Below, in pieces: positions 43,342 through 53,095 of a DNA stretch of 64,000 nt; position 1 is the stretch's first letter, and the number at the start of each line of letters is the position of its first letter. Location: contig NZ_OY776414.1 of the NCBI RefSeq assembly GCF_963675585.1, positions 3,141,001-3,205,000 on the forward strand, in the 5' to 3' direction. The notes under the pieces are model-generated. The model saw only the letters and a program-made list of their open reading frames with translations, ran no database searches and was not told where the DNA came from. Source of the DNA: an uncultured Draconibacterium sp. Its GTDB lineage: Bacteria; Bacteroidota; Bacteroidia; Bacteroidales; Prolixibacteraceae. A program made the translations under genes and the position numbers.

Positions 43342-44676
43342 ATGCTAAGTAAAACTAAAAAGAGTAAAATTTTCGTTCTGGACACTAACGTAATTTTACA
43401 CGACCACACATGCATTTACCAGTTCCAGGATAACGACATTATCCTTCCAATTACAGTCCTCGAGGAGCTGGACAAATTTAAGCGAGGCAACGACCTGATC
43501 AACTTTCAGGCACGCGAATTTACACGTGTGCTCGATGATATTGTTGGTGATGATATTTTTAACGGTGGGAAATCACTGGGCGCCGGAAAAGGCAAACTCC
43601 GAATTGAAACAGGAAAACCATTCTCGGCTGAGTTAAAAGCTTCATTCCGCGAAGACATTCCCGACCACCGTATACTTTCTATTGCTGAATACACGGCCAA
43701 TGCGTACCCAAAACGCAAAACAATTCTGGTAAGTAAAGACATTAATCTTCGAATGAAAGCTAAATCGCTGGGAGTTCAGGCAGAAGATTACAAAACCGAC
43801 CAGGTTACCGACCAAAATGTACTGGACAAAACAGTAACTACCTTCGACAATTTTGACGATGGACTGATCGATGTTTTGTACAACCAGGGTTCGTTTGCAG
43901 TATCCGATGTGCAGGAGAACTTTAGCCCCGAAGCCAACGAATGTTTTATTTTCAGAGGAAGTTCTTCGAGCGCTTTAGCCCGATACGACAACAAATCGGA
44001 ACGTATTTACCGTGTTGAGAAGAAATCGGCGTACGGCATTAAACCCCGAAATGCAGAACAAACCTTTAGTTTGAATATGCTGATGGATCCCGAAGTACGT
44101 TTGATCGCACTTACAGGTAAAGCCGGAACGGGAAAAACCTTACTGGCACTGGCAGCTGCTATCGAACAAAACCGCTCGTTTGAACAGGTATTACTGGCAA
44201 GGCCAATTGTGGCACTCAGCAACCGCGACCTGGGATACCTGCCCGGCGATGCTTCTGAAAAGATTAATCCCTACATGCAACCTTTATTCGACAATCTTTC
44301 GGTAATTAAACATACATTCAACCCTCGCAGCAACGAGTACCAGCTTATTGAAGAAATGGTAAAAGAAGAACGTTTAAACATTACACCGCTTGCGTACATT
44401 CGCGGTCGAAGTTTATCCAACGCCTTTTTTATTATCGACGAAGCTCAAAACCTGACACCGCACGAAATAAAAACAATTATTACCCGTGCCGGAGAGGGAA
44501 CAAAAATGGTATTCACGGGCGATTTGCAGCAAATCGATTCACCTTACCTGGACATGAAATCGAATGGTTTGGCATACATGACAGATCGTATGCGCAACCA
44601 GGACATTTTTGCACATATTAACCTGGTAAAAGGCGAACGAAGTTATTTGGCCGAATTGGCAAGTAACCTGTTGTAA
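43342..44676 (+). CDS. PhoH2-type protein: PIN domain fused to PhoH ATPase
   Basis: 444 aa. The N-terminal PIN-like RNase domain (~1-145) has FVLDTNVILHDHTC and VLEELDKFKRGND with later acidic residues (ILSIAEYTAN; LVSKDINLRMKAK). The C-terminal PhoH domain (~235-444) has a Walker A motif LTGKAGTGKTLLALAAA and a Walker B motif FFIIDEAQNLTPHE, with FTGDLQQID. PhoH2 proteins are ATP-dependent RNA-unwinding ribonucleases; the cellular role is unsettled. The gene stands alone. Confidence 0.92.
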   Translation: MLSKTKKSKIFVLDTNVILHDHTCIYQFQDNDIILPITVLEELDKFKRGNDLINFQAREFTRVLDDIVGDDIFNGGKSLGAGKGKLRIETGKPFSAELKASFREDIPDHRILSIAEYTANAYPKRKTILVSKDINLRMKAKSLGVQAEDYKTDQVTDQNVLDKTVTTFDNFDDGLIDVLYNQGSFAVSDVQENFSPEANECFIFRGSSSSALARYDNKSERIYRVEKKSAYGIKPRNAEQTFSLNMLMDPEVRLIALTGKAGTGKTLLALAAAIEQNRSFEQVLLARPIVALSNRDLGYLPGDASEKINPYMQPLFDNLSVIKHTFNPRSNEYQLIEEMVKEERLNITPLAYIRGRSLSNAFFIIDEAQNLTPHEIKTIITRAGEGTKMVFTGDLQQIDSPYLDMKSNGLAYMTDRMRNQDIFAHINLVKGERSYLAELASNLL

Positions 44677-44727
44677 TTAAATCCAGAGGATTTAAATGTT
44701 TACAGACAATATTTATGAATGAATATT

Positions 44728-44794
44728 CGACTCCAGCCGGAGTCGTACAACATCCAATAATACAAATCTTTAAACGTTTGATTCCTCTGGAATC
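44728..44794. repeat. Pair of short palindromic repeats
   Basis: CGACTCC AGCC GGAGTCG at 44728-44745 and GATTCC TCT GGAATC at 44780-44794, in the 220-base gap after the PhoH-like gene. The first may act as its terminator. The paired motifs look like an intergenic repeat element. Confidence 0.5.
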
Positions 44795-44856
44795 GGGCTC
44801 TTTCCCAGGCCTTTGATTATTTGGAAGCTCCCATTATTCCATTAATTCTTTTTTTC

Positions 44857-44864
44857 TACCTTTG
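44857..44864 (+). promoter_or_regulatory. Candidate -7 box for mtaB
   Basis: TACCTTTG fits TAnnTTTG and lies 32 bases upstream of the ATG at 44896. It sits inside the longer possible frame (from a TTG at 44821), which supports the shorter start. No clear -33 TTG was found. Confidence 0.35.
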
Positions 44865-44895
44865 CAGCCTATTTAGATTTTATCAAAATAAGGAG

Positions 44896-46197
44896 ATGAA
44901 TTACAAAGGGAAGAAAGCTGCTTTTTATACACTGGGGTGCAAACTCAATTTTTCGGAAACATCAACCATTGCCGGCTCGTTTAAAGAGGTTGGTTTTGAG
45001 CGTGTTGATTTTGAAGAAAAAGCAGATGTGTATGTAATTAATACGTGTTCGGTTACCAACCAGGGCGACAAAGCCAGCCGAAACATTATCCGCAAGGCAG
45101 CCAAACAAAATCCGAATGCCATGGTAATTGTGGTGGGTTGCTACTCGCAACTAAAACCCGATGAAGTGGGACATATTGATGGTGTTGACATGGTTTTGGG
45201 GACACAGGAAAAATTTACAATCCCCGCCTTTTTAGGCGATTTGAGTAAAAAAGAAACCACCGAAATAAAAACCACCCGTTTAGCCGATATTAAAAGTTAC
45301 CACAAAGCATTTTCGTGGGGCGATCGTACACGCAGTTTCTTAAAAGTTCAGGACGGTTGCGATTATTATTGTTCGTTTTGTACCATTCCGTATGCACGCG
45401 GAAGAAGCAGAAACGACAATATTGTAAATACCGTTAAAGAAGCTCAAAAATCAGTTCAGAAAGGATTCAAGGAAATTATACTTACCGGTGTAAACATTGG
45501 TGACTTTGGCAAATCAACAGGCGAGAATTTTCTGGACCTGTTAATAGCGCTGGAACAGGTAGAAGGCCTGGAACGTTTGCGTTTGGGATCGATAGAACCC
45601 AACCTGTTAAAAGATGAAATTATTGAACTGGTTTCGCAATCGAAGGTAATAATGCCTCACTTTCATATTCCGTTGCAGGCTGGCTCCGACGAAATTCTAT
45701 CGCTGATGAAACGCAAATACTCAACTGCTTTATTTGCCAAACGAGTGCACCGGATTCGCGAAATTGTACCGCATGCATTTATTGGAGTTGACGTAATTGC
45801 AGGAACCAACGGAGAAACGGAGAACTATTTCCAGGAATCGTTCGATTTTATAAACAGCCTCGAAATTTCGCAGCTGCACGCTTTTACGTATTCAGAACGA
45901 AGTGGAACGCAGGCTTTAAAAATTCCGTGGAAAGTGGAAGTTGAAGAACGTAAAAACCGCACGCAAAAATACATTAATCTATCGGAGAAGAAACTTAGGG
46001 TATTCTACGAAAAACATCTTGGGACAGAACAAACTGTTCTTTTTGAAGCCCAGAAAAACCAGGAAAAAATGCATGGCTTCACCGAAAACTACATTAAAGT
46101 GGAGGTTCCTTATAACGAAGAGCTGGTGAACAAACTTGGTGCGGTAAAATTAAAATCAATTCTCCCCAACGGTAATGTTGAGGTTGAAATGATTTAA
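44896..46197 (+). CDS. mtaB: tRNA t6A37 methylthiotransferase
   Basis: 433 aa. The N-terminal UPF0004 domain has AFYTLGCKLNFSE and INTCSVTNQGDKASRN plus VVGCYSQL (three Cys for the auxiliary cluster). Radical SAM motif CDYYCSFC with TIPYARGRSRN, ILTGVNIGDFG, and IPLQAGSDEIL. A C-terminal TRAM-like region is present. The ETSTIAGSF and LGCKLN forms are typical of MtaB, not MiaB or RimO. It converts t6A37 to ms2t6A37 in tRNA decoding ANN codons. The ATG at 44896 is chosen over a TTG 75 bases upstream whose extension is hydrophobic and not family-like. Confidence 0.9.
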   Translation: MNYKGKKAAFYTLGCKLNFSETSTIAGSFKEVGFERVDFEEKADVYVINTCSVTNQGDKASRNIIRKAAKQNPNAMVIVVGCYSQLKPDEVGHIDGVDMVLGTQEKFTIPAFLGDLSKKETTEIKTTRLADIKSYHKAFSWGDRTRSFLKVQDGCDYYCSFCTIPYARGRSRNDNIVNTVKEAQKSVQKGFKEIILTGVNIGDFGKSTGENFLDLLIALEQVEGLERLRLGSIEPNLLKDEIIELVSQSKVIMPHFHIPLQAGSDEILSLMKRKYSTALFAKRVHRIREIVPHAFIGVDVIAGTNGETENYFQESFDFINSLEISQLHAFTYSERSGTQALKIPWKVEVEERKNRTQKYINLSEKKLRVFYEKHLGTEQTVLFEAQKNQEKMHGFTENYIKVEVPYNEELVNKLGAVKLKSILPNGNVEVEMI

Positions 46198-46512
46198 AGC
46201 TACTTCCATTTCATCCACTTTGGATTGTATCCGGCAGCAATAGCATAACCGAAAATAGATTCCTCACTTTGTTCGGAATGACAGAGATGCTGAAACATGT
46301 TCAGCATGACGTACCTGATACTAATTGCAAAATTTGTTAAAACCGTCACCCTGAACTTGATTCAGGGTCCTACTCAGGAATCTTTCATTGGCAAGGAGAC
46401 ACAACTGAGGAATCTGTTCACGGATTAACTTCAATCAGGAATATAATTTACTTGCCTAAATAAACTTCTCACCACAAGAATTTCCCTATTTTTACACCAA
46501 ATACAATCACCA
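46198..46512. other. Intergenic region with palindromic repeats
   Basis: 315 bases between mtaB and the inositol-phosphatase gene. It holds the two inverted repeats listed at 46287-46368 and direct echoes of CTCAGGAATCT (near 46374 and, as CTGAGGAATCTG, 46406). No coding sequence seen. Confidence 0.6.
46287..46368. repeat. REP-like palindromic element
   Basis: ATGCTGAA ACATG TTCAGCAT (46287-46307) and ACCCTGAA CTTGA TTCAGGGT (46348-46368) are two near-perfect inverted repeats. Flanking text such as TTTGTTCGGAATGACAG and GTCACCCTGAACTTG is of a kind often dispersed in intergenic regions of Bacteroidota genomes. Confidence 0.6.
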
Positions 46513-47310
46513 ATGGATTACAAAAAACTATGTTTCCAGGTTCAGGAAATTGCCCGAACAGCAGGCAATTTTATTCGCGATGAACAGAAAAAAATATCAG
46601 CAAAAAACATTGAAATTAAGAGCGTTGCCAGCCTTGTAACCTATGTCGACAAAACCGCCGAGCAACAAATCGTTTCGGCCTTAAAAGCGCTAATTCCGGA
46701 TTCGGGATTTGTAGCAGAAGAAGGAACAGCTGATTCGAATAACGAAAAATACACATGGTTTGTGGACCCACTTGACGGAACTACCAATTACATTCATGGA
46801 CTGGCACCTCACTCGGTAAGTATTGCTTTGGCCGAAGGCGACACCATGGTTTTGGGTGTGGTTTACGAAGTGGGCGCCAACGAAATGTTTTATGCATGGA
46901 AAGAAAGTGCTGCCTTTTGTAACGGCGAAGAAATTCATTCTGCAAACCGGGCAAAATCGGAAGATACCTTAATTGCAACCGGATTTCCCTACTACGATTT
47001 CGACCGCATGGACGACTACATTGAAGCCATGAAGGTATTGATGAAAAGCACACGCGGCATCCGCAGATTTGGATCGGCAGCTATTGATCTTTGTTACATA
47101 GCAGCCGGACGATTTGATGCTTTTTGGGAACATGCCTTACATGCCTGGGATGTGGCAGCCGGCGTATTTATTCTGCAACAGGCTGGTGGAAAAACAGTGG
47201 ATTTTAACGGAGGCGACAATTGGTTATTTGGCGGCGAACTGGTTTCGGCCAGCGGAAGTTATTTCCCCGAATTTTATGGTATTATAAACAAACATTTGGG
47301 CACAAAATAA
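46513..47310 (+). CDS. Inositol monophosphatase family protein (SuhB-like)
   Basis: 265 aa, full length. Metal-site motifs: FVAEEGT, WFVDPLDGTTNYIHG (DPLDGT signature) and the C-terminal ALHAWDVAAGVFILQQAGG. These are the Li+-sensitive phosphatase signatures. It probably hydrolyses myo-inositol-1-phosphate or a related sugar phosphate in the cytoplasm. The next gene follows after about 70 bases, so co-transcription is possible. Confidence 0.92.
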   Translation: MDYKKLCFQVQEIARTAGNFIRDEQKKISAKNIEIKSVASLVTYVDKTAEQQIVSALKALIPDSGFVAEEGTADSNNEKYTWFVDPLDGTTNYIHGLAPHSVSIALAEGDTMVLGVVYEVGANEMFYAWKESAAFCNGEEIHSANRAKSEDTLIATGFPYYDFDRMDDYIEAMKVLMKSTRGIRRFGSAAIDLCYIAAGRFDAFWEHALHAWDVAAGVFILQQAGGKTVDFNGGDNWLFGGELVSASGSYFPEFYGIINKHLGTK

Positions 47311-47382
47311 GTCTCCATTTTACTCTGTGTCTTCTTTGTGTTCTCTGTGGTAAAATTTGTAAATTGCAAAAAACAATTTGAG

Positions 47383-47859
47383 ATGGCAGAAAAAGAAATT
47401 TCGCTTTTAAAGGAACAGCTGGCACGCCTCGACGAAACAAAATTCGACCTGGATGCGTGGAAAAATCACACCTTGATTTTTTTAGAACGGATTTTTGGAA
47501 AAGATAACTCGAAGCTTAAAATCATCAGGGATCTGCATTACGACTATTCAAGCTGGAATTTGCGCGACACAGCAGCTTCGGGCAAATCGAAAGACAAAGA
47601 CCCGGTAAAAATGCAGGCCCGTGAAATTTTACAGGCCACCATTCTTGAACTGGAAACGCTGGGATTACCAAAGGACGAAGACGATGAAAGAAAGGTGTGG
47701 CTTTTGCTTCAGGATGAATTAACCGGAAAACAAACAAAAGAGATTGAGGCCTTACTTAAATCGGACGATAAAGAAAAGGCAAAAAGAATAAGCAAAATCC
47801 TTGAAAACATCGACAAGGAAAACCTAAGCATGGTTCTTGCAAAACTACTACTGAAATAA
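47383..47859 (+). CDS. Hypothetical protein
   Basis: 158 aa from the ATG at 47383 (MAEKEISLLKEQLARLDETK). The longer frame begins at a GTG and adds a stretch unlike coding sequence. The protein is highly charged and helical: FDLDAWKNHTLIFLERIFG, then KIIRDLHYDYSSWNLRD. The end resembles a helical bundle (LLKSDDKEKAKRISKILENI). I do not recognise the family with confidence. It ends 5 bases before the glycosyltransferase start. Confidence 0.65.
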   Translation: MAEKEISLLKEQLARLDETKFDLDAWKNHTLIFLERIFGKDNSKLKIIRDLHYDYSSWNLRDTAASGKSKDKDPVKMQAREILQATILELETLGLPKDEDDERKVWLLLQDELTGKQTKEIEALLKSDDKEKAKRISKILENIDKENLSMVLAKLLLK

Positions 47860-47864
47860 TACGA

Positions 47865-48899
47865 ATGACAAAAACAAAAAAAGTTGCCATTGTAATTTTA
47901 AACTGGAACGGGATTAAACTTTTCCCTGATTTTCTTCCTTCGATAATTGAACATTCACAAGGCGAAAACATTGAAATAATTATTGCCGACAACGGCTCAA
48001 CCGACAATTCTCTCAACTATTTAAAAACCAATTTCCCTTCGGTAACTCTCATGGATTTGGAAACCAATTACGGTTTTGCCAAAGGCTATAATGTGGCGCT
48101 CGATAAAATCGATGCCGAATATTTCGTGCTTGTAAATTCGGATGTTAAGGTTGAAAAAGGTTGGATTGAACCCTGTATAAAACACTTTGAAAAAGATGAC
48201 AAGATTGCCGCTGTGCAGCCAAAGGTGCTTAGTTTCAACCAACCCGAATATTTTGAATATGCCGGAGCTGCCGGAGGTTTTATTGATAAATACGGTTATC
48301 CATTTTGCCGTGGAAGAATCCTTGACCAGGTGGAGAAAGACGAAAAACAGTACGAAACATCGTCTGAAATATTTTGGGCAACAGGCGCTTGTATGTTTGT
48401 TCGGGCCGAAGTATTTAAAAACTCGGGCGGTTTAGATGCCGATTTTTGGGCACATATGGAAGAAATTGATTTGTGCTGGCGACTTAAAAATCAGGGTTAC
48501 AAAATTGTTTACGAACCTCAAAGTGTAATTTACCACCTGGGCGGAGGTAGTTTGGAATATGGAAATCCACGAAAGGTTTTCCTCAACTTTCGCAATAACC
48601 TGTACATGTTGTATAAAAATTTACCCAAACAAAAGTTTACCCGCACTCTGCTTTCCCGGATGATTTTGGATGGAGTGGCAGCCTTCAAGTTTTTGGCGGG
48701 CATGGAATTTAAAGCATTTGGCGCCGTGCTAAAAGCACATCGCGATTTTTACAAAAATCTTTCATTGTTAAAAGCAAAAAGAAAAGCACTGCAAGAAAAA
48801 GTGATTGTTAATAATCACAAACAAATGTATGATGAAAGTATAATGTGGAAATTCTTTGTTCAGAAAAAGCATAAATTTACCGACCTGAATTTCAATTAA
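47865..48899 (+). CDS. Family 2 glycosyltransferase
   Basis: 344 aa, GT-A fold. Start VAIVILNWNGIKLFPDFLPS, then IIIADNGSTDNS, LVNSDVKVEKGWIEP (DxD-type motif), ATGACMFVRAEVF and FWAHMEEIDLCWRLKNQGYK. This pattern is that of rhamnosyl- and related transferases (GT2). A C-terminal amphipathic region may contact the membrane. The acceptor is unknown; no polysaccharide cluster surrounds it. It is followed by a thioesterase gene after 6 bases. Confidence 0.9.
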   Translation: MTKTKKVAIVILNWNGIKLFPDFLPSIIEHSQGENIEIIIADNGSTDNSLNYLKTNFPSVTLMDLETNYGFAKGYNVALDKIDAEYFVLVNSDVKVEKGWIEPCIKHFEKDDKIAAVQPKVLSFNQPEYFEYAGAAGGFIDKYGYPFCRGRILDQVEKDEKQYETSSEIFWATGACMFVRAEVFKNSGGLDADFWAHMEEIDLCWRLKNQGYKIVYEPQSVIYHLGGGSLEYGNPRKVFLNFRNNLYMLYKNLPKQKFTRTLLSRMILDGVAAFKFLAGMEFKAFGAVLKAHRDFYKNLSLLKAKRKALQEKVIVNNHKQMYDESIMWKFFVQKKHKFTDLNFN

Positions 48900-48905
48900 A
48901 ATAAG

Positions 48906-49322
48906 ATGCAGAAACTAAAGTTCACCGAACCCATTTATACGTATCACATTGATTTTGTAGGGCATGTTAACAATATTATTTATGTGCAATGGCTTGAAAA
49001 TGCCCGGGTAAAACTGATTGAAGCAATGGGACTTTCGATTGATGATCTGGCGGCTGAGCATGATATTTTGCCCATCATTACCGAAACTACCATTCAATAC
49101 AAAAAACCGTTTTTTCTGAAAAACAAAGTGCAGGTTGAGGTGTGGGTCTCTGAACTATTTAATGTTTCAGCCAACTTTAAATTTCGTTTTCTAAATGAAA
49201 ATGGAGACGTATGTTCCACTGCTCAGCAAAAAGTGCTGTTTATCGACAAAGCAACACAACGCCCTTCGCGAAAAATAGTAAAATTTAAATCGAATTTTGA
49301 AACGTATTTACTTACCGAGTAA
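48906..49322 (+). CDS. Acyl-CoA thioesterase (hotdog fold, 4HBT/YbgC type)
   Basis: 138 aa. The hotdog signature FTEPIYTYHIDFVGHVNNII followed by YVQWLENARVKLIEAMGL includes the D-x-x-x-H-V-N-N active-site region, with Asp present. The body has ITETTIQYKKPFFLKNKVQV. It probably hydrolyses short- or aromatic-acyl-CoA; substrate not readable. It is co-directional with the glycosyltransferase at a 6-base gap. Confidence 0.88.
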   Translation: MQKLKFTEPIYTYHIDFVGHVNNIIYVQWLENARVKLIEAMGLSIDDLAAEHDILPIITETTIQYKKPFFLKNKVQVEVWVSELFNVSANFKFRFLNENGDVCSTAQQKVLFIDKATQRPSRKIVKFKSNFETYLLTE

Positions 49323-49349
49323 TAACAAAAAGCAACTGGCTTAGAAAGA

Positions 49350-50366
49350 TTATCCGTGAATAGATCCCAACTTTTCGCGCAACGAAACAGGTGTCTGATT
49401 GCGAACCACGCTTAAAATCTCGGCCAAAACCGATACCGCTATTTCAGCAGCACTTTCGGCACCAACATTAATACCGGCCGGCCCGTAAATCTGATCGATA
49501 AAATCTGTTGAAATATCAGGCATATAATCCAGCAACATCGATATTATCCGTTCTCTCCGGTTAACCGAACCCAACAATCCAATATAAGCCGGGTGGATGT
49601 CTTTTAATGCCAGCAGATACTGAACATCTTTGTTAAAACTGTGCGTCATTAAAACCACAGCTGTTTGTTTATCAATGGCCGAGGTATCTATGTTATCAAA
49701 CGAAGGTGAAATAAGTGTGGATGCACCGGGAAAATAATCACACGACTTCGCCTCGTCGGGAGAAGCTACAACAACCACCTCCCACCCCAGCAATTTTGCA
49801 GCTTGACTCAACTGAACGGCGTCGTGCTCGGCACCAAAAATATAAAGCTGAAACAAGGGTTCAAAAGTCTGCGAAAAACAGAGCTGATTTTCTAAATTAT
49901 CAGTGTTAAATGATGAATTTAGGGCATATTTTTTACCTTTTAGCAGAACGATGGAACCAATGTTTGAGTACTCGCCCACTTCGTAGTAAAACCACGATTC
50001 CATCGAAAAAGACTTCCGGATTTTAAGCTGCTGGTCAAAGGCTTCAAAAAATTCTTCCGACAAAAAAACCGGCTCTATCAGAATTCGAATAATACCCTCG
50101 CATCCAATTCGCAAACGACCATCATACGTGATCACTTTAGCCTTACCGCTTTTAAACACACTTTGAGCCTGTCGTTCTATCTCACTTTCCACACAACCTC
50201 CGCTAACCGCTCCAACATATTCTCCCTTATCACTCATAAGCATTCGAACTCCGGGTCTGCGGTACGACGATCCTTCCAAATCGACAACGGACACAAAAAC
50301 AGCTTTTTTATCCAGCTGCTGCCAGGTTTTTAAGGTTTCAATGAGTAGTTTGATCTCATGTGTCAT
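49350..50366 (-). CDS. XdhC/CoxI family protein
   Basis: 338 aa. The N-terminal XdhC domain has VVDLEGSSYRRPGVRML and GAVSGGCVESEIERQAQ (conserved Cys). The C-terminal Rossmann domain has LYIFGAEHDAVQLSQAAKLL and VAVVLMTHSFNKD-type sequence near 250, ending VGAESAAEIAVSVLAEIL. Family members insert or sulfurate the molybdenum cofactor of xanthine-dehydrogenase-type enzymes, but no molybdoenzyme gene lies in this window. It is convergent with the thioesterase gene. Confidence 0.87.
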   Translation of the reverse strand: MTHEIKLLIETLKTWQQLDKKAVFVSVVDLEGSSYRRPGVRMLMSDKGEYVGAVSGGCVESEIERQAQSVFKSGKAKVITYDGRLRIGCEGIIRILIEPVFLSEEFFEAFDQQLKIRKSFSMESWFYYEVGEYSNIGSIVLLKGKKYALNSSFNTDNLENQLCFSQTFEPLFQLYIFGAEHDAVQLSQAAKLLGWEVVVVASPDEAKSCDYFPGASTLISPSFDNIDTSAIDKQTAVVLMTHSFNKDVQYLLALKDIHPAYIGLLGSVNRRERIISMLLDYMPDISTDFIDQIYGPAGINVGAESAAEIAVSVLAEILSVVRNQTPVSLREKLGSIHG

Positions 50367-50633
50367 GATTCAAAAATAAAGCTTAGTTTTTTCAAATACA
50401 ACCGTTTATAAACGAATCGAACTGTTTTTTAGAACAGGTTGATGATAATACCTGTTTCCGGTTGCTTTATAAATAGCATTCCCGAGCTTTGCAAAATTGC
50501 CATGCACCATTTACCTAGGTCCAGGTGGATGGTGCACATAATACTTTGCGCCAACCCTCAATCAAATTTTGTTCCCTTTCTTTTAATCTGGTTCTCGAAA
50601 AACAAAGTAAAAAAATTGAAGACTCCATACTTT

Positions 50634-51638
<1,005 letters not shown>

Positions 51639-51676
51639 TTACTTACGTTAAATAGCTTACAAGGTTGTTTTATTTA

Positions 51677-51703
51677 GGAACTGCCACTTAAAATGACAGT
51701 TCC
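51677..51703 (-). terminator. Probable terminator of the iron alcohol dehydrogenase gene
   Basis: Inverted repeat GGAACTGCCA / TGACAGTTCC, fully paired on the minus strand with one G-U, loop of 7 bases. It is 37 bases past the stop at 51740, and T-rich sequence follows. Confidence 0.65.
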
Positions 51704-51739
51704 ATTTCCCCTCTAAAACAATAAAACCACTCCAAAACT

Positions 51740-52924
51740 TTATGCAAAAGCTCTTTGGTATATTTCCAAAGCTTCTTCTTTTTCAATTTTACACAAAGCT
51801 CCTATATTCCCCCACTCGGTAGCTTTTTCAGCCAAATATTCCAGCTTATCTTCCTCCACACCAGCGTCTTTCAGGTTTTTAGGCATATTCAATTCCAGTG
51901 TAAACTCTTTTACCTTTCTGATTCCCAACTTAGCAGCAACTGCATCGTCTGCTTCCACAACTCCAAACACATTACGTGCAAAATTGGCAAACAACCAGGT
52001 GTATTCAGGCGCTTTTTCCAGTGTTAACTCCAAATACGAAGGCGTTACCAAAGCCAGCGTTATTCCATGCGTCATATCGTACAAACTCGAAAGTTCATGG
52101 CCCATGGCATGCATTGGCCAGTTGGAACCTTTTTTACCGGTAACAAACTGAAAACCGGCCAAAGCCATAGAACTTGCCCACATAATGTTGGCGCGTGCAT
52201 CGTAGTCTTCAGAATTAGCCAAAACCTTTGGTGCGTTTTTTACAATGGAACGCATTAAGCCTTCGTTCATCATATTCTGCACATCTGTTGATTCACTTCC
52301 GGCAACAAAATAGCACTCAATTAAATGATCTAAAGCATCGAAACAACCTGCCATTGAATGTTTCTCGGGTACTGAAAAAGTGTATGATGGATCGAGAATT
52401 GAGAATTTTGGGTACAAAAGCGGATGCATAATTGTGTGTTTTTTATGGTTTACTTCACCTGTAATTACACCTCCCATATCCAATTCGCTACCTGTTCCGG
52501 CCATTGTTAAAACCGACGCCAGGGGAGCAGCTGCAGTTATTTCGCCTTTCCCATCGGCCATTAAATCCATTACATCGCCATCGTAACAAACACCGGCAGC
52601 CATTGCTTTTGCCGCATCGATGGTAGAACCACCACCTACAGCCAAAATAAAGTCACAGGCATTTTCACGGTAAATTGCAATGCCTTTCCGAACATCTGCC
52701 ACCGGTGGATTTGGTCTGATCCCGTCACAATCCACGTATTCAATGTTTGCCTTTTTTAACTCAGTTACAACTGCATCGTAAATGCCGTTTGTTTTAATAC
52801 TTCCGCCGCCATAAGCAAGCATCACTTTTTCTCCTCCAAATTGTTTAATCGAAGGAGACAGGTTAACAATCTGACCTTTCCCGAACGAAACACTCGTGGG
52901 TACATAAAAATTAAAATTTTCCAT
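51740..52924 (-). CDS. Iron-containing alcohol dehydrogenase (butanol dehydrogenase / YqhD type)
   Basis: 394 aa. NAD(P) motifs: MLAYGGGSIKTNGIYDAV and ILAVGGGSTIDAAKAMAAG. Metal ligands: FDALDHLIECYF (Asp and His) and MHAMGHELSSLYDMTHGITL (two His). This is the BDH/YqhD branch of group III alcohol dehydrogenases, usually NADPH-linked and active on aldehydes. The matched 39-bp element at 53005 lies about 80-120 bases upstream, suggesting control by the AraC protein encoded at 55612. Confidence 0.93.
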   Translation of the reverse strand: MENFNFYVPTSVSFGKGQIVNLSPSIKQFGGEKVMLAYGGGSIKTNGIYDAVVTELKKANIEYVDCDGIRPNPPVADVRKGIAIYRENACDFILAVGGGSTIDAAKAMAAGVCYDGDVMDLMADGKGEITAAAPLASVLTMAGTGSELDMGGVITGEVNHKKHTIMHPLLYPKFSILDPSYTFSVPEKHSMAGCFDALDHLIECYFVAGSESTDVQNMMNEGLMRSIVKNAPKVLANSEDYDARANIMWASSMALAGFQFVTGKKGSNWPMHAMGHELSSLYDMTHGITLALVTPSYLELTLEKAPEYTWLFANFARNVFGVVEADDAVAAKLGIRKVKEFTLELNMPKNLKDAGVEEDKLEYLAEKATEWGNIGALCKIEKEEALEIYQRAFA

Positions 52925-53004
52925 TTTCTGTTACTTATTAATTGTTAGTAATTTGATTGAATATTTATTTTGTACATGACAAAGGTCCGGATAAATACTT
53001 GCCC

Positions 53005-53043
53005 GTTTGTTATACCAATTACTGATGATTGTACCATTTTTAC
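53005..53043. promoter_or_regulatory. Candidate AraC-type operator, site A
   Basis: A 39-base element with TTTGTTATACCAATTAC at the left and TACCATTTTTAC at the right. It matches site B at 55507-55545 at 31 of 39 positions with the same internal spacing. Site A is upstream of the iron alcohol dehydrogenase gene. Confidence 0.55.
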
Positions 53044-53095
53044 AGGAAGTAGCTCGCACAACCTGACTTCATTAATCAAACAAAAAGGTTTTGTA

